Shown piece after piece: positions 8,471-18,021 of a stretch of 64,000 nt of DNA. The position numbers were made by a program, and so were the translations under genes. Source of the DNA: JASSUD01 sp031963445 (lineage in GTDB: Bacteria > Pseudomonadota > Gammaproteobacteria > Burkholderiales > Burkholderiaceae); NCBI GenBank assembly GCA_031963445.1, contig JASSUH010000001.1, positions 1,984,001 through 2,048,000 on the forward strand, in the 5' to 3' direction. Below the pieces are notes generated by a model, which saw nothing but the letters and a program-made list of their open reading frames with translations, made no database searches and was not told the origin of the DNA. Every line of letters begins with the position of its first letter. Positions within the stretch are counted from its first letter, which is position 1.

Positions 8471-10006
8471 TTATTTCATAATTTTGCTAATAACTACGGG
8501 GTAAACTTTGCTGAATAAGTCTTCACCCATTAATTCCCTCAATTGCTCCGATTGCTGCTCCAATTGCTTCACATCAATCCCAGAATACGAGATCACTTTA
8601 TCAGCTAATTCTTCGAGTGTTTCGCTTATATTTTTTGTGCGAGAAGTACTTTCTTCATTCAGCTTAACTTTGATTTCTGTTATCAGATTGTTTCTAAAAG
8701 CTTCTTTCTTTTCTTCTACCCACTTACCAAATAGTCCCTCAAGTTCTATTTTTCTTTCTTGACTAGATTTTCCTTCTTCACGCATCGCTAAATCGTATTT
8801 ACTTAACACTTCTTGTAGTTCTTCTTTCCCATCAGTGTTAATGAATTCAGCAGAATAAAACTCTGAGGAAAAACTTATCTCCTCTAAAAAAGAAGATAAA
8901 TTACTTTCAGTTCTATTTACAGGCTTTTCTGGTTCAGAGAGTACCTTGATAGCTGTTAGTTTGCTTCGCTTCGTCGCTTTAAGATTTTCTATAGTCTCAC
9001 TTAAAGATGAAGCATTCTCTTTATCATGAAAAATTTTTAAAATTCCTAAAAATCTAAAAACCTTTAGAAATTTAAGAAAATCTGGAAGCTCAATTTTCTT
9101 GTTTTCTTTCTCTAACTTTATTTGTAACTCTTCAATTCTAGACTCAACTAAAAATTTAGAAATGCAATTGTTAGCTAGCCTTCTTAAGCGAGGAAATTCA
9201 CTATCAATTTTTTCTTGAGCAATGAGATTAATTTTCTCTCTAAATTGCTTGCTCTCATTGATAGAATTTTCTCCTATCTGTTCTGCATCTGGATCCAATT
9301 TTTGTATTTTTTCGCGAAGCTCTAGCACTCTCTTTGTATCAAATTCAAGCTTACTTTTTAAGCCAGAGATATCTAATTTGATTTGACCCTTTCCCGGCTT
9401 AAAAATTGACTGAGCAAAACTGGCTATAGAGCTGCTTCTCGAAATCCTTGACTTTACAGTGCCTTCAGACGATGTTGAAGGAACAGATTCCAAAGAGGCA
9501 GAATCCGCCGCCACGTCCATTGATTCCGAAGATGAAGAGCGCCGAGATGGCGTAGGCCTTTCTAACGACGTAGATTTCGTTAAAGTCTCATATGCGGAAG
9601 CAGACTGACTTGTTGAGGTACCAGCAGAAGCGGAAGACTTTCTAAATACAATACTTTTTACACTAGAGATTGCTTTCTTTGCTTTCTGAGATATCGATCC
9701 GCGGCTTCCTTCATTTTCACTGTTTACAGGCGAGTAAGAGAGATAACGCACTGGCAGTTTAGGCGTGAAGGGAAGGTCCGATGTAGAGACGGACCTTTGC
9801 AAATTAGTTCTGATGCGAGGAACATCAGAAAAAGACGAGGTTTCTAACGAAGTAATGGAGGCATCATCTTTGGACAAAAGGTCTGCACCTACTAAGGTAG
9901 GAATCACTAACTTAACTGATTTTTTTTCGAAGCTTGGTGAAATATAGTCGTCCAAATGCAGAGAGCTGCCTGGAGATGAGCGAGAAACATTTACAGGACC
10001 TGCCAT
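8471..10006 (-). CDS. Ser-rich, coiled-coil protein of unknown function (possible secreted effector)
   Basis: 511 residues, no recognised family. Residues 1-205 are Ser/Thr-rich and disordered-looking (RSSPGSSLH, TSTSQSASA, SRRSSSSESM), with several RxxS/SxxS sites. From about 215 on the sequence is highly charged, Leu/Lys/Glu-rich and predicted helical or coiled-coil. A short hydrophobic stretch (FLKFLKVFRFLGILKIF) lies near residue 320. No signal peptide. The gene is visibly more A+T-rich than clpB next door. A disordered Ser-rich head plus helical body is common in type III effectors, but this is only an analogy. Confidence 0.6.
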   Translation of the reverse strand: MAGPVNVSRSSPGSSLHLDDYISPSFEKKSVKLVIPTLVGADLLSKDDASITSLETSSFSDVPRIRTNLQRSVSTSDLPFTPKLPVRYLSYSPVNSENEGSRGSISQKAKKAISSVKSIVFRKSSASAGTSTSQSASAYETLTKSTSLERPTPSRRSSSSESMDVAADSASLESVPSTSSEGTVKSRISRSSSIASFAQSIFKPGKGQIKLDISGLKSKLEFDTKRVLELREKIQKLDPDAEQIGENSINESKQFREKINLIAQEKIDSEFPRLRRLANNCISKFLVESRIEELQIKLEKENKKIELPDFLKFLKVFRFLGILKIFHDKENASSLSETIENLKATKRSKLTAIKVLSEPEKPVNRTESNLSSFLEEISFSSEFYSAEFINTDGKEELQEVLSKYDLAMREEGKSSQERKIELEGLFGKWVEEKKEAFRNNLITEIKVKLNEESTSRTKNISETLEELADKVISYSGIDVKQLEQQSEQLRELMGEDLFSKVYPVVISKIMK

Positions 10007-10095
10007 TTTTATTCCCCAATCGAAAGCGGTAGATTAATTAGAGCTTATTAGTCTTTATTTGTTGCAGCTAGCCGCCATTAGATTTTCTCAAATTT

Positions 10096-12693
10096 CTAAT
10101 GCTCACCCCGCTCAAACACAAACTGCTGTTCTCGATAATCAACTCGGATAATGTCTTTGGGACCGAATTGACCAGATAAGAGAAATTTAGCAAGCGGGTT
10201 TTCGATTTGCTGCCGAATCGCTCGCTTTAAAGGGCGAGCACCGAAGAGCACATCGTAGCCAATTTTTCTCAACTGCGCAAGCGAAATTTCGGAGAAATTT
10301 ATCTTAATATCGAGCTTAGCAAGCCGCTTCTCTAGCTCGGCCAACTGGATCTTTGCGATAGCTTCGATATGGCTTGGATCTAAGCTATGGAAGACGACTA
10401 TTTCATCTATCCGGTTTAAAAATTCCGGCCGAAAATATTGCTTAACTTCAGTCCACACGGCATCCCGCACTGCCTTGTGAGGCTCGCCAGACATGCTTTG
10501 AATGGTTTGCGAGCCAAGATTGGAGGTCATCACAATCACGGTATTCTTAAAGTCAACGGTACGGCCTTGCCCATCAGTCATCCGACCATCATCGAGCACC
10601 TGCAATAAGACGTTAAATACATCTGTATGCGCTTTCTCAATTTCGTCTAGCAAAATTACACTGTATGGTTTACGCCTCACCGCTTCGGTTAGATAACCGC
10701 CCTCTTCATAACCCACATAACCCGGAGGCGCACCGATTAGGCGAGCAACGCTGTGCTTTTCCATAAATTCGCTCATATCGATGCGAATTAGATGCTCTTC
10801 TGAATCAAATAAGAACGTGGCCAGGGCTTTGCAAAGCTCAGTTTTACCCACGCCTGTTGGTCCCAGGAATAAGAAAGAGCCATATGGCCGATTGGGATCA
10901 GACAAACCAGCACGTGAACGTCTGATAGCATCAGCTACGGCTTGCACCGCTTCATCTTGGCCAATCACACGCTCATGCAGTTTGGCTTCAATTTGCATAA
11001 GTTTTTCGCGCTCCCCCTGCATCATCCGGGCAAGCGGGATACCTGTGGCGCGCGAGACAATTTCAGCGATTTCTTCTGCGCCCACTTGAGTGCGTAAAAG
11101 TTGTAAGCGAGGGGCGACTTTGGCTCCGTTTGCCTCAGCACTGGCGGCTTCTTTAAGCTGTGCTTCAAGTTGTGGGAGTTTGCCGTATTGCAGCTCAGCG
11201 ACTTTATCGAGTTTACCTGCACGTTGTAGGTTGACGATTTGCGCGCGCGTGCGATCAATCTCTTCTTTTAATTGCGCGCTGCCTTGTACCGCTGCTTTTT
11301 CAGCGAGCCAAATTTCTTCCAGGTCACCGTATTCTTTATTCAAGCGGGTAATTTCTTCCTCGATTAGCTGCAAGCGCTTTTGAGAGGCTTCATCTTTTTC
11401 TTTTTTTACTGCCTCACGCTCAATTTTGAGTTGAATTAAACGACGCTCAAGCCGGTCCATTTGCTCCGGTTTTGAATCGATTTCCATTTTAATTTTTGAG
11501 GCAGCTTCGTCGATTAAATCAATCGCTTTATCGGGTAGAAAACGGTCAGTGATATAGCGTTGGGACAATTCCGCTGCCGCGACAATGGCCGGGTCAGTGA
11601 TTTCCACTCCATGATGGACTTCGTATTTTTCTTGCAGGCCACGTAAGATTGCGATGGTCGATTCTACCGATGGCTCTTCAACTAGCACTTTTTGAAAACG
11701 TCGCTCAAGCGCCGCATCTTTTTCAATATATTTACGATACTCATCAAGCGTGGTCGCCCCAATACAATGCAATTCACCGCGCGCGAGCGCTGGCTTTAGC
11801 ATATTACCGGCATCAATCGCGCCTTCAGCTTTACCTGCCCCCACCATCGTATGGATTTCATCGATAAAAACGATGGTTCGCCCTTCGTCTTTAGCAACAT
11901 CTTTTAGCACCGCCTTTAAACGTTCTTCAAATTCCCCCCGGTATTTGGCGCCAGCTAATAAAAGTGCCATATCCAGCACTAATACACGTTTATTTTTTAG
12001 CGTTTCTGGCACTTCACCGTTGACGATGCGTTGCGCTAACCCTTCGACAATCGCCGTTTTACCTACGCCTGGCTCGCCAATTAATACAGGATTATTTTTA
12101 GTGCGACGTTGCAAGATTTGAATCGCCCGGCGAATTTCATCATCTCGCCCAATCACTGGGTCAAGCTTGCCTAAGCGAGCGCGTTGCGTGAGATCGAGCG
12201 TATATTTTTTTAATGCTTCGCGCTGGCCTTCTGCTTCTTGGCTATCGACAGATTGGTCGCCACGCACAGCCTGGATGGCAGTCTCTAATACTTTGCGGGT
12301 TAATCCATGTTGACGCGCTAAGGTACCAGCGCTGCCTTTATCGTCAGCCACAGCTAGCAAAAACATTTCGCTGGCGATATAGCTATCGCCAGCTTTTTGC
12401 GCCTCTTTATCGGCTTGATTGAGCAACGCAGCTAGCTCTCGTCCTATTTGTATATTGCCTTGTGTGCCATGAACCGTAGGTAAGCGGTCTAACGCCTCTG
12501 TTATAGCGGCTTGCAATGGCTGTACACGCACTCCCGCGCGTGCAAGTAATGAATAAGCGGCACTCTCTGGTGTTTTAAGTAGCGCATAGAGCAAATGTAG
12601 CGGCTCGATATATTGATTATCTCGGCCCACCGCTAAGCTCTGTGCATCGGCTAAAGCTTCTTGTAAAGGTGTCGTGAACTTGTCGATTCTCAT
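10096..12693 (-). CDS. clpB: ATP-dependent disaggregase ClpB
   Basis: 865-residue Hsp100 chaperone that resolubilises aggregates with DnaK. In order: N domain with the Clp repeat, AAA-1 with GEPGVGKTAI near residue 206, the middle coiled-coil (about 405-525) with LERRLIQLKIEREA, and AAA-2 with GPTGVGKTEL near residue 607, then the ClpB C-terminal domain. The second pore loop GYVGYEEGG is intact. It is monocistronic. A candidate heat-shock promoter lies at 12763-12790. Confidence 0.98.
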   Translation of the reverse strand: MRIDKFTTPLQEALADAQSLAVGRDNQYIEPLHLLYALLKTPESAAYSLLARAGVRVQPLQAAITEALDRLPTVHGTQGNIQIGRELAALLNQADKEAQKAGDSYIASEMFLLAVADDKGSAGTLARQHGLTRKVLETAIQAVRGDQSVDSQEAEGQREALKKYTLDLTQRARLGKLDPVIGRDDEIRRAIQILQRRTKNNPVLIGEPGVGKTAIVEGLAQRIVNGEVPETLKNKRVLVLDMALLLAGAKYRGEFEERLKAVLKDVAKDEGRTIVFIDEIHTMVGAGKAEGAIDAGNMLKPALARGELHCIGATTLDEYRKYIEKDAALERRFQKVLVEEPSVESTIAILRGLQEKYEVHHGVEITDPAIVAAAELSQRYITDRFLPDKAIDLIDEAASKIKMEIDSKPEQMDRLERRLIQLKIEREAVKKEKDEASQKRLQLIEEEITRLNKEYGDLEEIWLAEKAAVQGSAQLKEEIDRTRAQIVNLQRAGKLDKVAELQYGKLPQLEAQLKEAASAEANGAKVAPRLQLLRTQVGAEEIAEIVSRATGIPLARMMQGEREKLMQIEAKLHERVIGQDEAVQAVADAIRRSRAGLSDPNRPYGSFLFLGPTGVGKTELCKALATFLFDSEEHLIRIDMSEFMEKHSVARLIGAPPGYVGYEEGGYLTEAVRRKPYSVILLDEIEKAHTDVFNVLLQVLDDGRMTDGQGRTVDFKNTVIVMTSNLGSQTIQSMSGEPHKAVRDAVWTEVKQYFRPEFLNRIDEIVVFHSLDPSHIEAIAKIQLAELEKRLAKLDIKINFSEISLAQLRKIGYDVLFGARPLKRAIRQQIENPLAKFLLSGQFGPKDIIRVDYREQQFVFERGEH

Positions 12694-12762
12694 GAGGCAT
12701 CTCTTCCAGGCGATTGCAAAATAACTTTATTCAATATTTTTTTAAGCATCCAACTAACATAA

Positions 12763-12790
12763 AGATAAGGCTGCTTAAGCGTTTTTCAAG
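12763..12790 (-). promoter_or_regulatory. Candidate sigma-32 heat-shock promoter of clpB
   Basis: Minus strand reads CTTGAAA, 13 bases, CCTTATCT. This matches the sigma-32 consensus -35 fully and 6 of 8 bases of CCCCATNT, with an allowed spacer. The -10 is about 70 bases before the clpB ATG, a gene controlled by sigma-32 in other Proteobacteria. Confidence 0.5.
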
Positions 12791-12832
12791 TTTATTTGCA
12801 AATTCAGCACCTGCCTGTAGAGAAAGTTTTTA

Positions 12833-12942
12833 GAAACTGTTCAGGATCTCAAAGCAGAAAGCTCTGAGAGGTGTTTGGTAGGCATGTTGGGGTTCCTGCG
12901 TCACCCCAACACAACCCACTTTTGAAGATTATGAACAGGTTC
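12833..12942. repeat. MITE-like element inserted at the thrC stop codon
   Basis: 110 bp, ends GAAACTGTTCAGGATCT and AGATTATGAACAGGTTC, flanked by TTA on both sides (12830-12832 and 12943-12945). The right TTA is the complement of the thrC TAA stop. The interior carries the GTTGGGGTTCCTGCGTCACCCCAAC palindrome of this family. Confidence 0.8.
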
Positions 12943-14391
12943 TTAGTCCACGTGCGCGGCAATATAGTCTTTTACACGCTGCACATCAGCCGGTAACACT
13001 TCAAAGCGTTGCGGTAGATTTTCTAAATCGGCAAAGGCAGCTGGACGTGCTGGTTCACAGCCAAGCGCTTCTTGAATGGTTTGACCAAACTTACTCGGCT
13101 GTGCGGTTTCAAGCACAATCATTGGCACATTTGGCTCAAGGTATTGACGCGCAGCATGTACGCCATCAGCGGTATGAGTGTCGATCATGGTTTGATAACG
13201 GGTATAGATATCCCGAATCGTGGCTACACGATCTGTATGGGTACTGCGACTTGAGACAAAACCAAATTGCTTGATGCGGTCAAGTTCTCCGCTTTGACGC
13301 AAATCAAAGCCGCCTGTTGCTTCAAGCTCACCAAATAATTGTTGAATACGCGTGACATCGCGTTTTAATAAGTCAAAGACAAAGCGCTCAAAATTCGACG
13401 CTTTTGAAATATCCATGCTGGGGCTACTGGTGTGATAAGTCTGCGATGCACTTCGCACCCGATATACACCAGTGCGGAAAAATTCATCCAGTACATCGTT
13501 TTCATTGGTGGCAACCACCAGTTTATTAATAGGCAGCCCCATCATTCGGGCAATATGCCCAGCACAGACATTGCCAAAATTGCCAGAAGGCACCGTAAAC
13601 GATACTGACTGGTCATTACTTTGGGTGGCTGCAAAATACGCTTTAAAGTAATAAACCACCTGTGCCAGCACCCTCGCCCAGTTAATCGAATTCACTGTGC
13701 CGATTTGGTAGTGCGACTTAAAAACGAGATCGTTCGAGACAGCCTTGACGATATCTTGGCAATCATCAAAAACACCCTGCACGGCCAGATTAAAAATATT
13801 GGGATCGCGCAAGCTGTACATTTGCGCCGCTTGAAATGCGCTCATCTTGCGATGCGGGGAAAGCATAAAGACGCGAATCCCCTCTTTACCACGCATGGCA
13901 TACTCGGCAGCACTACCTGTGTCACCAGAGGTCGCGCCGAGAATATTAAGGCGCCCGCCTGATTTGGCGAGCGCAAATTCAAACAAATTGCCCAACAACT
14001 GCATCGCCATATCTTTAAATGCAAGCGTTGGACCGTTTGATAGTTCAAGCAATGAGATAGGCGCGCCCTGCTCCATCCCCAGCGTGGTAAGGGGAGTAAT
14101 TTCAGCAGCGCTAGCCGGTACACGTGCATGGCAATACACCTGTGCGGTGTAAGTGCGTTGCATCAGAGCACGCAATTCATTAGGAGGAATATCGTCGCAG
14201 AATTTAAGGAAAATTTGATACGCCAGCTCAGCGTAAGACAACGTACGCCACTGGCTTAATTCAGCCTGCGTTATTTGCGGATAAGCGCTTGGCAAATAAA
14301 GACCCCCATCTTTTGCTAAACCGGCTAGCAAAATCTCGGAAAAGGTATAGCGCGTGTTATCTCGTGCACCGCGAGTAGAAATGTAATCCAT
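12943..14391 (-). CDS. thrC: Threonine synthase
   Basis: 482-residue fold-type II PLP enzyme, last step of threonine synthesis from O-phosphohomoserine. The Schiff-base lysine is in GPTLAFKDMAMQ near residue 111. GATSGDTGSAAEYA binds the PLP phosphate and SGNFGN is present. Normal length. It starts 2 bases after the hom stop, so hom-thrC is an operon. Substrate is made by homoserine kinase, which is not in the window. The stop codon coincides with the target duplication of the repeat at 12833. Confidence 0.96.
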   Translation of the reverse strand: MDYISTRGARDNTRYTFSEILLAGLAKDGGLYLPSAYPQITQAELSQWRTLSYAELAYQIFLKFCDDIPPNELRALMQRTYTAQVYCHARVPASAAEITPLTTLGMEQGAPISLLELSNGPTLAFKDMAMQLLGNLFEFALAKSGGRLNILGATSGDTGSAAEYAMRGKEGIRVFMLSPHRKMSAFQAAQMYSLRDPNIFNLAVQGVFDDCQDIVKAVSNDLVFKSHYQIGTVNSINWARVLAQVVYYFKAYFAATQSNDQSVSFTVPSGNFGNVCAGHIARMMGLPINKLVVATNENDVLDEFFRTGVYRVRSASQTYHTSSPSMDISKASNFERFVFDLLKRDVTRIQQLFGELEATGGFDLRQSGELDRIKQFGFVSSRSTHTDRVATIRDIYTRYQTMIDTHTADGVHAARQYLEPNVPMIVLETAQPSKFGQTIQEALGCEPARPAAFADLENLPQRFEVLPADVQRVKDYIAAHVD

Positions 14392-14393
14392 AA

Positions 14394-15755
14394 TTAAACG
14401 AGTGGCTCTAAGCGTAACTTAATCGCCTGCGCAACCACGGTTGGCAGTGCTTCTATTTGAGTTAAGGCAGCATTGATTTGTTTTTCCAGCGTAGCATGCG
14501 TGAGCAAAATCAAATCCGTTTCCCCTGCACTCGTTTTATTTTTCTCCGCTAAAGGCTGAGTTTCTTTCTCAGTGCTCGTAGATACCGTCTCTTTCTGCAG
14601 CAAAGCATCGATAGAAATTTGGTATTTTGCAAAAATTTTTGTAATCTCAGCCAATACGCCCGCTTGGTCAATCACGCGTAGCCTCAGGTAATAACGGCTA
14701 GTGATCTCTTCAATCGGCAAAATAGGAATATTGACCAAACGATCAGGTTGAAAGGCCAGATGAGGCACGCGATGCTCCGGATCAGCCGTATGTAAGCGCG
14801 TGACATCGACCAAATCAGCAACCACAGCTGAGGCTGTTGGCTCTCCACCTGCCCCTTTACCGTAATAAAGGGTTGGGCCAACGGCGTCGCCCTGCACTAA
14901 CACCGCGTTCATCGCTCCATCAACATTAGCTAATAAGTGAGATGCAGGAATTAAAGTGGGGTGTACACGCAACTCAATACCATGCTCGGCACGGCGCATA
15001 ATGCCTAACAATTTAATGCAGTAACCCAATTCTTCAGCATATTGAATATCACGCGCAGCAAGCTGGGTAATGCCCTCAATATGCGCACGCTCAAATTGCA
15101 CCGGCACACCGAAAGCAAGCGCACCCATTAGTGTGGCTTTATGCGCTGCATCCACCCCTTCAATATCAAAAGTTGGATCAGCCTCGGCGTAACCTAGCTG
15201 CTGCGCGTCAGCAAGCGCGGTCGCAAAATCAACGCCTCGTGCGCGCATTTGAGAAAGAATAAAGTTTGTGGTGCCATTAATAATGCCAACGATCGATTCA
15301 ATTCGATTCGCGCTTAGCCCTTCGCGCAGCGCTTTAATAATGGGTATGCCCCCTGCTACCGCTGCCTCAAACGCAACCATCACGCCATGCTTACTCGCTG
15401 CTGCAAAAATTTCATTGCCATGCAACGCTAACAGTGCTTTATTCGCGGTCACTACATGTTTGCCGCGAGCGATTGCTTGTAATACCAACTCTCGAGCCGG
15501 CTCAATCCCACCAATCGTTTCGATGACGATATCAAGCGTTGGGTCATTAATTAACGCCAGTGGATCAGCATCAACGGTAATGGCTTCTCCCCCCAGCGCG
15601 GCCTGCGCACGTGCCACATTACGTACTGCAATACGCGTAATTTCAATACGGCGTCCAGCCCGGCGGCTAATTTCTTCTTGATTACGCTTGAGTACATTAA
15701 AAGTACCGCGCCCGACTGTACCGAAGCCTAAAAGACCTGCTTTGATGGATTCCAT
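14394..15755 (-). CDS. hom: Homoserine dehydrogenase
   Basis: Reduces aspartate semialdehyde to homoserine, the branch to Thr and Met. The start is set at the ATG at 15755 (MESIKAGLLGFGTVGRGTF), which puts the NAD(P) motif GFGTVGRG at the N-terminus. An upstream in-frame ATG at 15818 would add 21 unusual residues. The catalytic core ANKALLALHGNE and GIINGTTNFIL is intact. The C-terminal ACT domain, usual for feedback by Thr, is interrupted near residue 395 by a Thr/Glu/Lys-rich insert (STSTEKETQPLAEKNKTSAG). Operon with thrC. Confidence 0.95.
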   Translation of the reverse strand: MESIKAGLLGFGTVGRGTFNVLKRNQEEISRRAGRRIEITRIAVRNVARAQAALGGEAITVDADPLALINDPTLDIVIETIGGIEPARELVLQAIARGKHVVTANKALLALHGNEIFAAASKHGVMVAFEAAVAGGIPIIKALREGLSANRIESIVGIINGTTNFILSQMRARGVDFATALADAQQLGYAEADPTFDIEGVDAAHKATLMGALAFGVPVQFERAHIEGITQLAARDIQYAEELGYCIKLLGIMRRAEHGIELRVHPTLIPASHLLANVDGAMNAVLVQGDAVGPTLYYGKGAGGEPTASAVVADLVDVTRLHTADPEHRVPHLAFQPDRLVNIPILPIEEITSRYYLRLRVIDQAGVLAEITKIFAKYQISIDALLQKETVSTSTEKETQPLAEKNKTSAGETDLILLTHATLEKQINAALTQIEALPTVVAQAIKLRLEPLV

Positions 15756-15891
15756 AAGTGAAGATATAAGTAACTTGGGATGGGAGAAAGATGAAACAGA
15801 TGGGCGAGATTGTACCAATCAATCACACAGTCTCACTACAGCTTATGTTGGCTCAACTGATCATGATGCTTGGTGACAGGTCCTCATTTTT

Positions 15892-17127
15892 TTAAGCACT
15901 ACGCGCTCGATAGCCATCTAAAAAGCGGGCAATACGTGTAATGGCTTCGCGCAATTCATCTATTTGAGGTAAAAACACGATACGGAGATGGTCAGGAGTT
16001 GGCCAATTAAAGCCAGTTCCTTGTACGACAAGTACTTTTTCCTGAATTAAAAGATCAAGCGCAAAATGCTGATCGTCGGCAATCGGATAAAGATCTCTAT
16101 CAAGTCGTGCAAAGATATACAGCGCAGCCTGTGGTTTTACGCATGAAACACCAGGGATTTGGCTAAGTAGTTCGTACACTAGCTCGCGTTGCTCGAATAA
16201 ACGGCCACCGGGGGCGACTAATTTTGCCGGGCTTTGCTGGTCGTTTAACGCGGCAAGGGCTGCATACTGCGCTGGCACATTAGAGCATAAGCGCATTGAA
16301 GATAAGGTATTAAGCGCTTCCAGATAACCACGAGCACGTTCGCGCATACTGTCAGATAAGCCGGAAACTACCATCCAGCCTGCCCGGTAGCCACATAAGC
16401 AATAGTTTTTTGACAAGCCGTTAAAAGTCACGGTCAGCACATCATCCGATAAAGAAGCGACTGCAGTATGGGTTAATCCATCGTAAATCAGCTTGTCGTA
16501 AATTTCATCGGAGAAAATAATCAGCTCGTGGCGACGAGCGATGTCAATTAATTCTCGCAATACATCATCTGGGTATAACGCACCTGTTGGATTATTGGGG
16601 TTGATGATGATCAACGCGCGTGTTTTCGAAGTAATTTTGGCGCGAATATCATCTAAGTCAGGTAACCAGCCATTTTGCTCGTCGCATAGATAATGCACTG
16701 GCCTGCCGCCCGATAAATTAACGGCAGCAGTCCACAATGGATAGTCAGGCGCAGGTAGCAGTACTTCATCGCCATCATTGAGCAACGCTTGCATCGACAT
16801 CACAATTAGCTCGGAGACACCATTGCCAAGGTAAATGTCATCCAGCGTCACCCCTGCGATCTTTTTTTGCCGTGTTTCTTCTTGAATCGCGGCGCGCACA
16901 GCACGTACCCCTTTTGAATCAGAGTAGCCTGCCGCATCTGGCAGATGCTGCACCATCTGTTGCACTAAGTCAGCGGGTGGCTCAAAGCCAAAGGGCGCAA
17001 GATTACCTAGATTTAAATGGATAATGCGCTGCCCACTTTCTTCCATTCGTTTCGCTTCAGCCATAACAGCGCCACGAATATCGTAAGAAACATTAAGAAT
17101 TCTGTTTGATTTAGGAATAGGCTTCAC
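15892..17127 (-). CDS. alaA: Alanine-synthesising aminotransferase (AlaA/AlaT type)
   Basis: 411-residue class I/II PLP aminotransferase, closely like E. coli AlaA (glutamate-pyruvate transaminase). The Burkholderia-type start KSNRILNVSYDIRG, the NPNNPTGALY block, FSDEIYDKLIYDG and the PLP lysine in FNGLSKN (about residue 238) are present, as is the GYRAGW phosphate-binding arginine. The residues just after the lysine read NYCLCG, where relatives mostly have a Y-R pair. It lies upstream of hom-thrC on the same strand with a 136-bp gap and probably has its own promoter. Confidence 0.9.
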   Translation of the reverse strand: MKPIPKSNRILNVSYDIRGAVMAEAKRMEESGQRIIHLNLGNLAPFGFEPPADLVQQMVQHLPDAAGYSDSKGVRAVRAAIQEETRQKKIAGVTLDDIYLGNGVSELIVMSMQALLNDGDEVLLPAPDYPLWTAAVNLSGGRPVHYLCDEQNGWLPDLDDIRAKITSKTRALIIINPNNPTGALYPDDVLRELIDIARRHELIIFSDEIYDKLIYDGLTHTAVASLSDDVLTVTFNGLSKNYCLCGYRAGWMVVSGLSDSMRERARGYLEALNTLSSMRLCSNVPAQYAALAALNDQQSPAKLVAPGGRLFEQRELVYELLSQIPGVSCVKPQAALYIFARLDRDLYPIADDQHFALDLLIQEKVLVVQGTGFNWPTPDHLRIVFLPQIDELREAITRIARFLDGYRARSA

Positions 17128-17341
17128 AGTTTGACAAGAAGTTATAATTTAGTGAATCTTACGAGTGAGGCGATATGCTCAAGCATCGCTAATCGAATTT
17201 TGGAAAACACTAAATAAACGATAAGCAAAGGATTAAATGCCACTTACTGCTTATTTAGTATTTTCTTTTCAGTGTTTCCGCTCAGTGCTTCCTAACGGGA
17301 AGCTCTTTAGAAAATTACGCTAACAATAAATACAGACTACT

Positions 17342-17755
17342 TTGAAACTTCATCAAGACAATTCCTCTGCGCTCAACGCCATCACAGCCTATGGTACTGA
17401 TTATGTCGAGGTTAATAATGAGCGTTACACAAGCAGCATCATTGTGTTGCCCGATGCAGCTGTCTGCCAATGGCCGGTTACTTCGTTTAGCACGCTTTCA
17501 TCCGAGCATTTCGCACAGATCATCGCTTATGCTGCAGAAAAAAGTGCAGCAGGCGCATGCGAGGTGGTTATCTTCGGCAGCGGCCATCAACTACGCTTTC
17601 CTCCAGCCTCAGTCATTGCTCCTCTGATGGCCCAACGCATCGGGATTGAAACGATGGATTTCCACGCAGCTTGCCGCACTTACAATATTTTGATGGCGGA
17701 AGGCCGGCGTGTGGCTGTTGCGCTCTTGCTCGAAGATGAGTTAAACAATAAATAA
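17342..17755 (+). CDS. Mth938-like (DUF498) domain protein, TTG start
   Basis: 137-residue protein of the Mth938/Xcc1710 family (a small alpha/beta fold also found in mitochondrial NDUFAF3-like assembly factors). The start MKLHQDNSSALN is the one expected for Burkholderia homologues but is encoded by TTG. The conserved core VVIFGSGHQLRFPP is present. Function is not established; a link to membrane complex assembly is suggested only by the eukaryotic relative. It is divergent from alaA, as in related genomes. Confidence 0.85.
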   Translation: MKLHQDNSSALNAITAYGTDYVEVNNERYTSSIIVLPDAAVCQWPVTSFSTLSSEHFAQIIAYAAEKSAAGACEVVIFGSGHQLRFPPASVIAPLMAQRIGIETMDFHAACRTYNILMAEGRRVAVALLLEDELNNK

Positions 17756-17817
17756 ATCCTACAGCATCGTTTAAGAAAATGCTAAATAAACTGAAAAATA
17801 CCCCCTTTCTTTTTTAA

Positions 17818-17947
17818 GAGACCTGTTCGCGGTCTCTAAGCAGAAGGCACTGAGAGGTGCGTGGTAGGCATGTTGGGGTTCCTTCGTCACCCCAACCTAT
17901 AAATTTTTGGCATTTTTCGTATGAACCCCAACACTGCCCACTTTGCG
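17818..17947. repeat. MITE-like composite element
   Basis: Starts GAGACCTGTTCGCGGTCTC after a TAA (17815-17817) and carries the family palindrome GTTGGGGTTCCTTCGTCACCCCAAC (17871-17895), followed by a second partial GAACCCCAAC. It ends before TAA at 17948-17950. The right terminus is degraded. It separates the DUF498 gene from the arnT-like gene. Confidence 0.6.
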
Positions 17948-18021
17948 TAACAAAACGCTATGCCTGGTAATATCCTGCCAATATCAAATTGCACCCAAAA
18001 TTAAACGGCCTTCCCTTTTTT

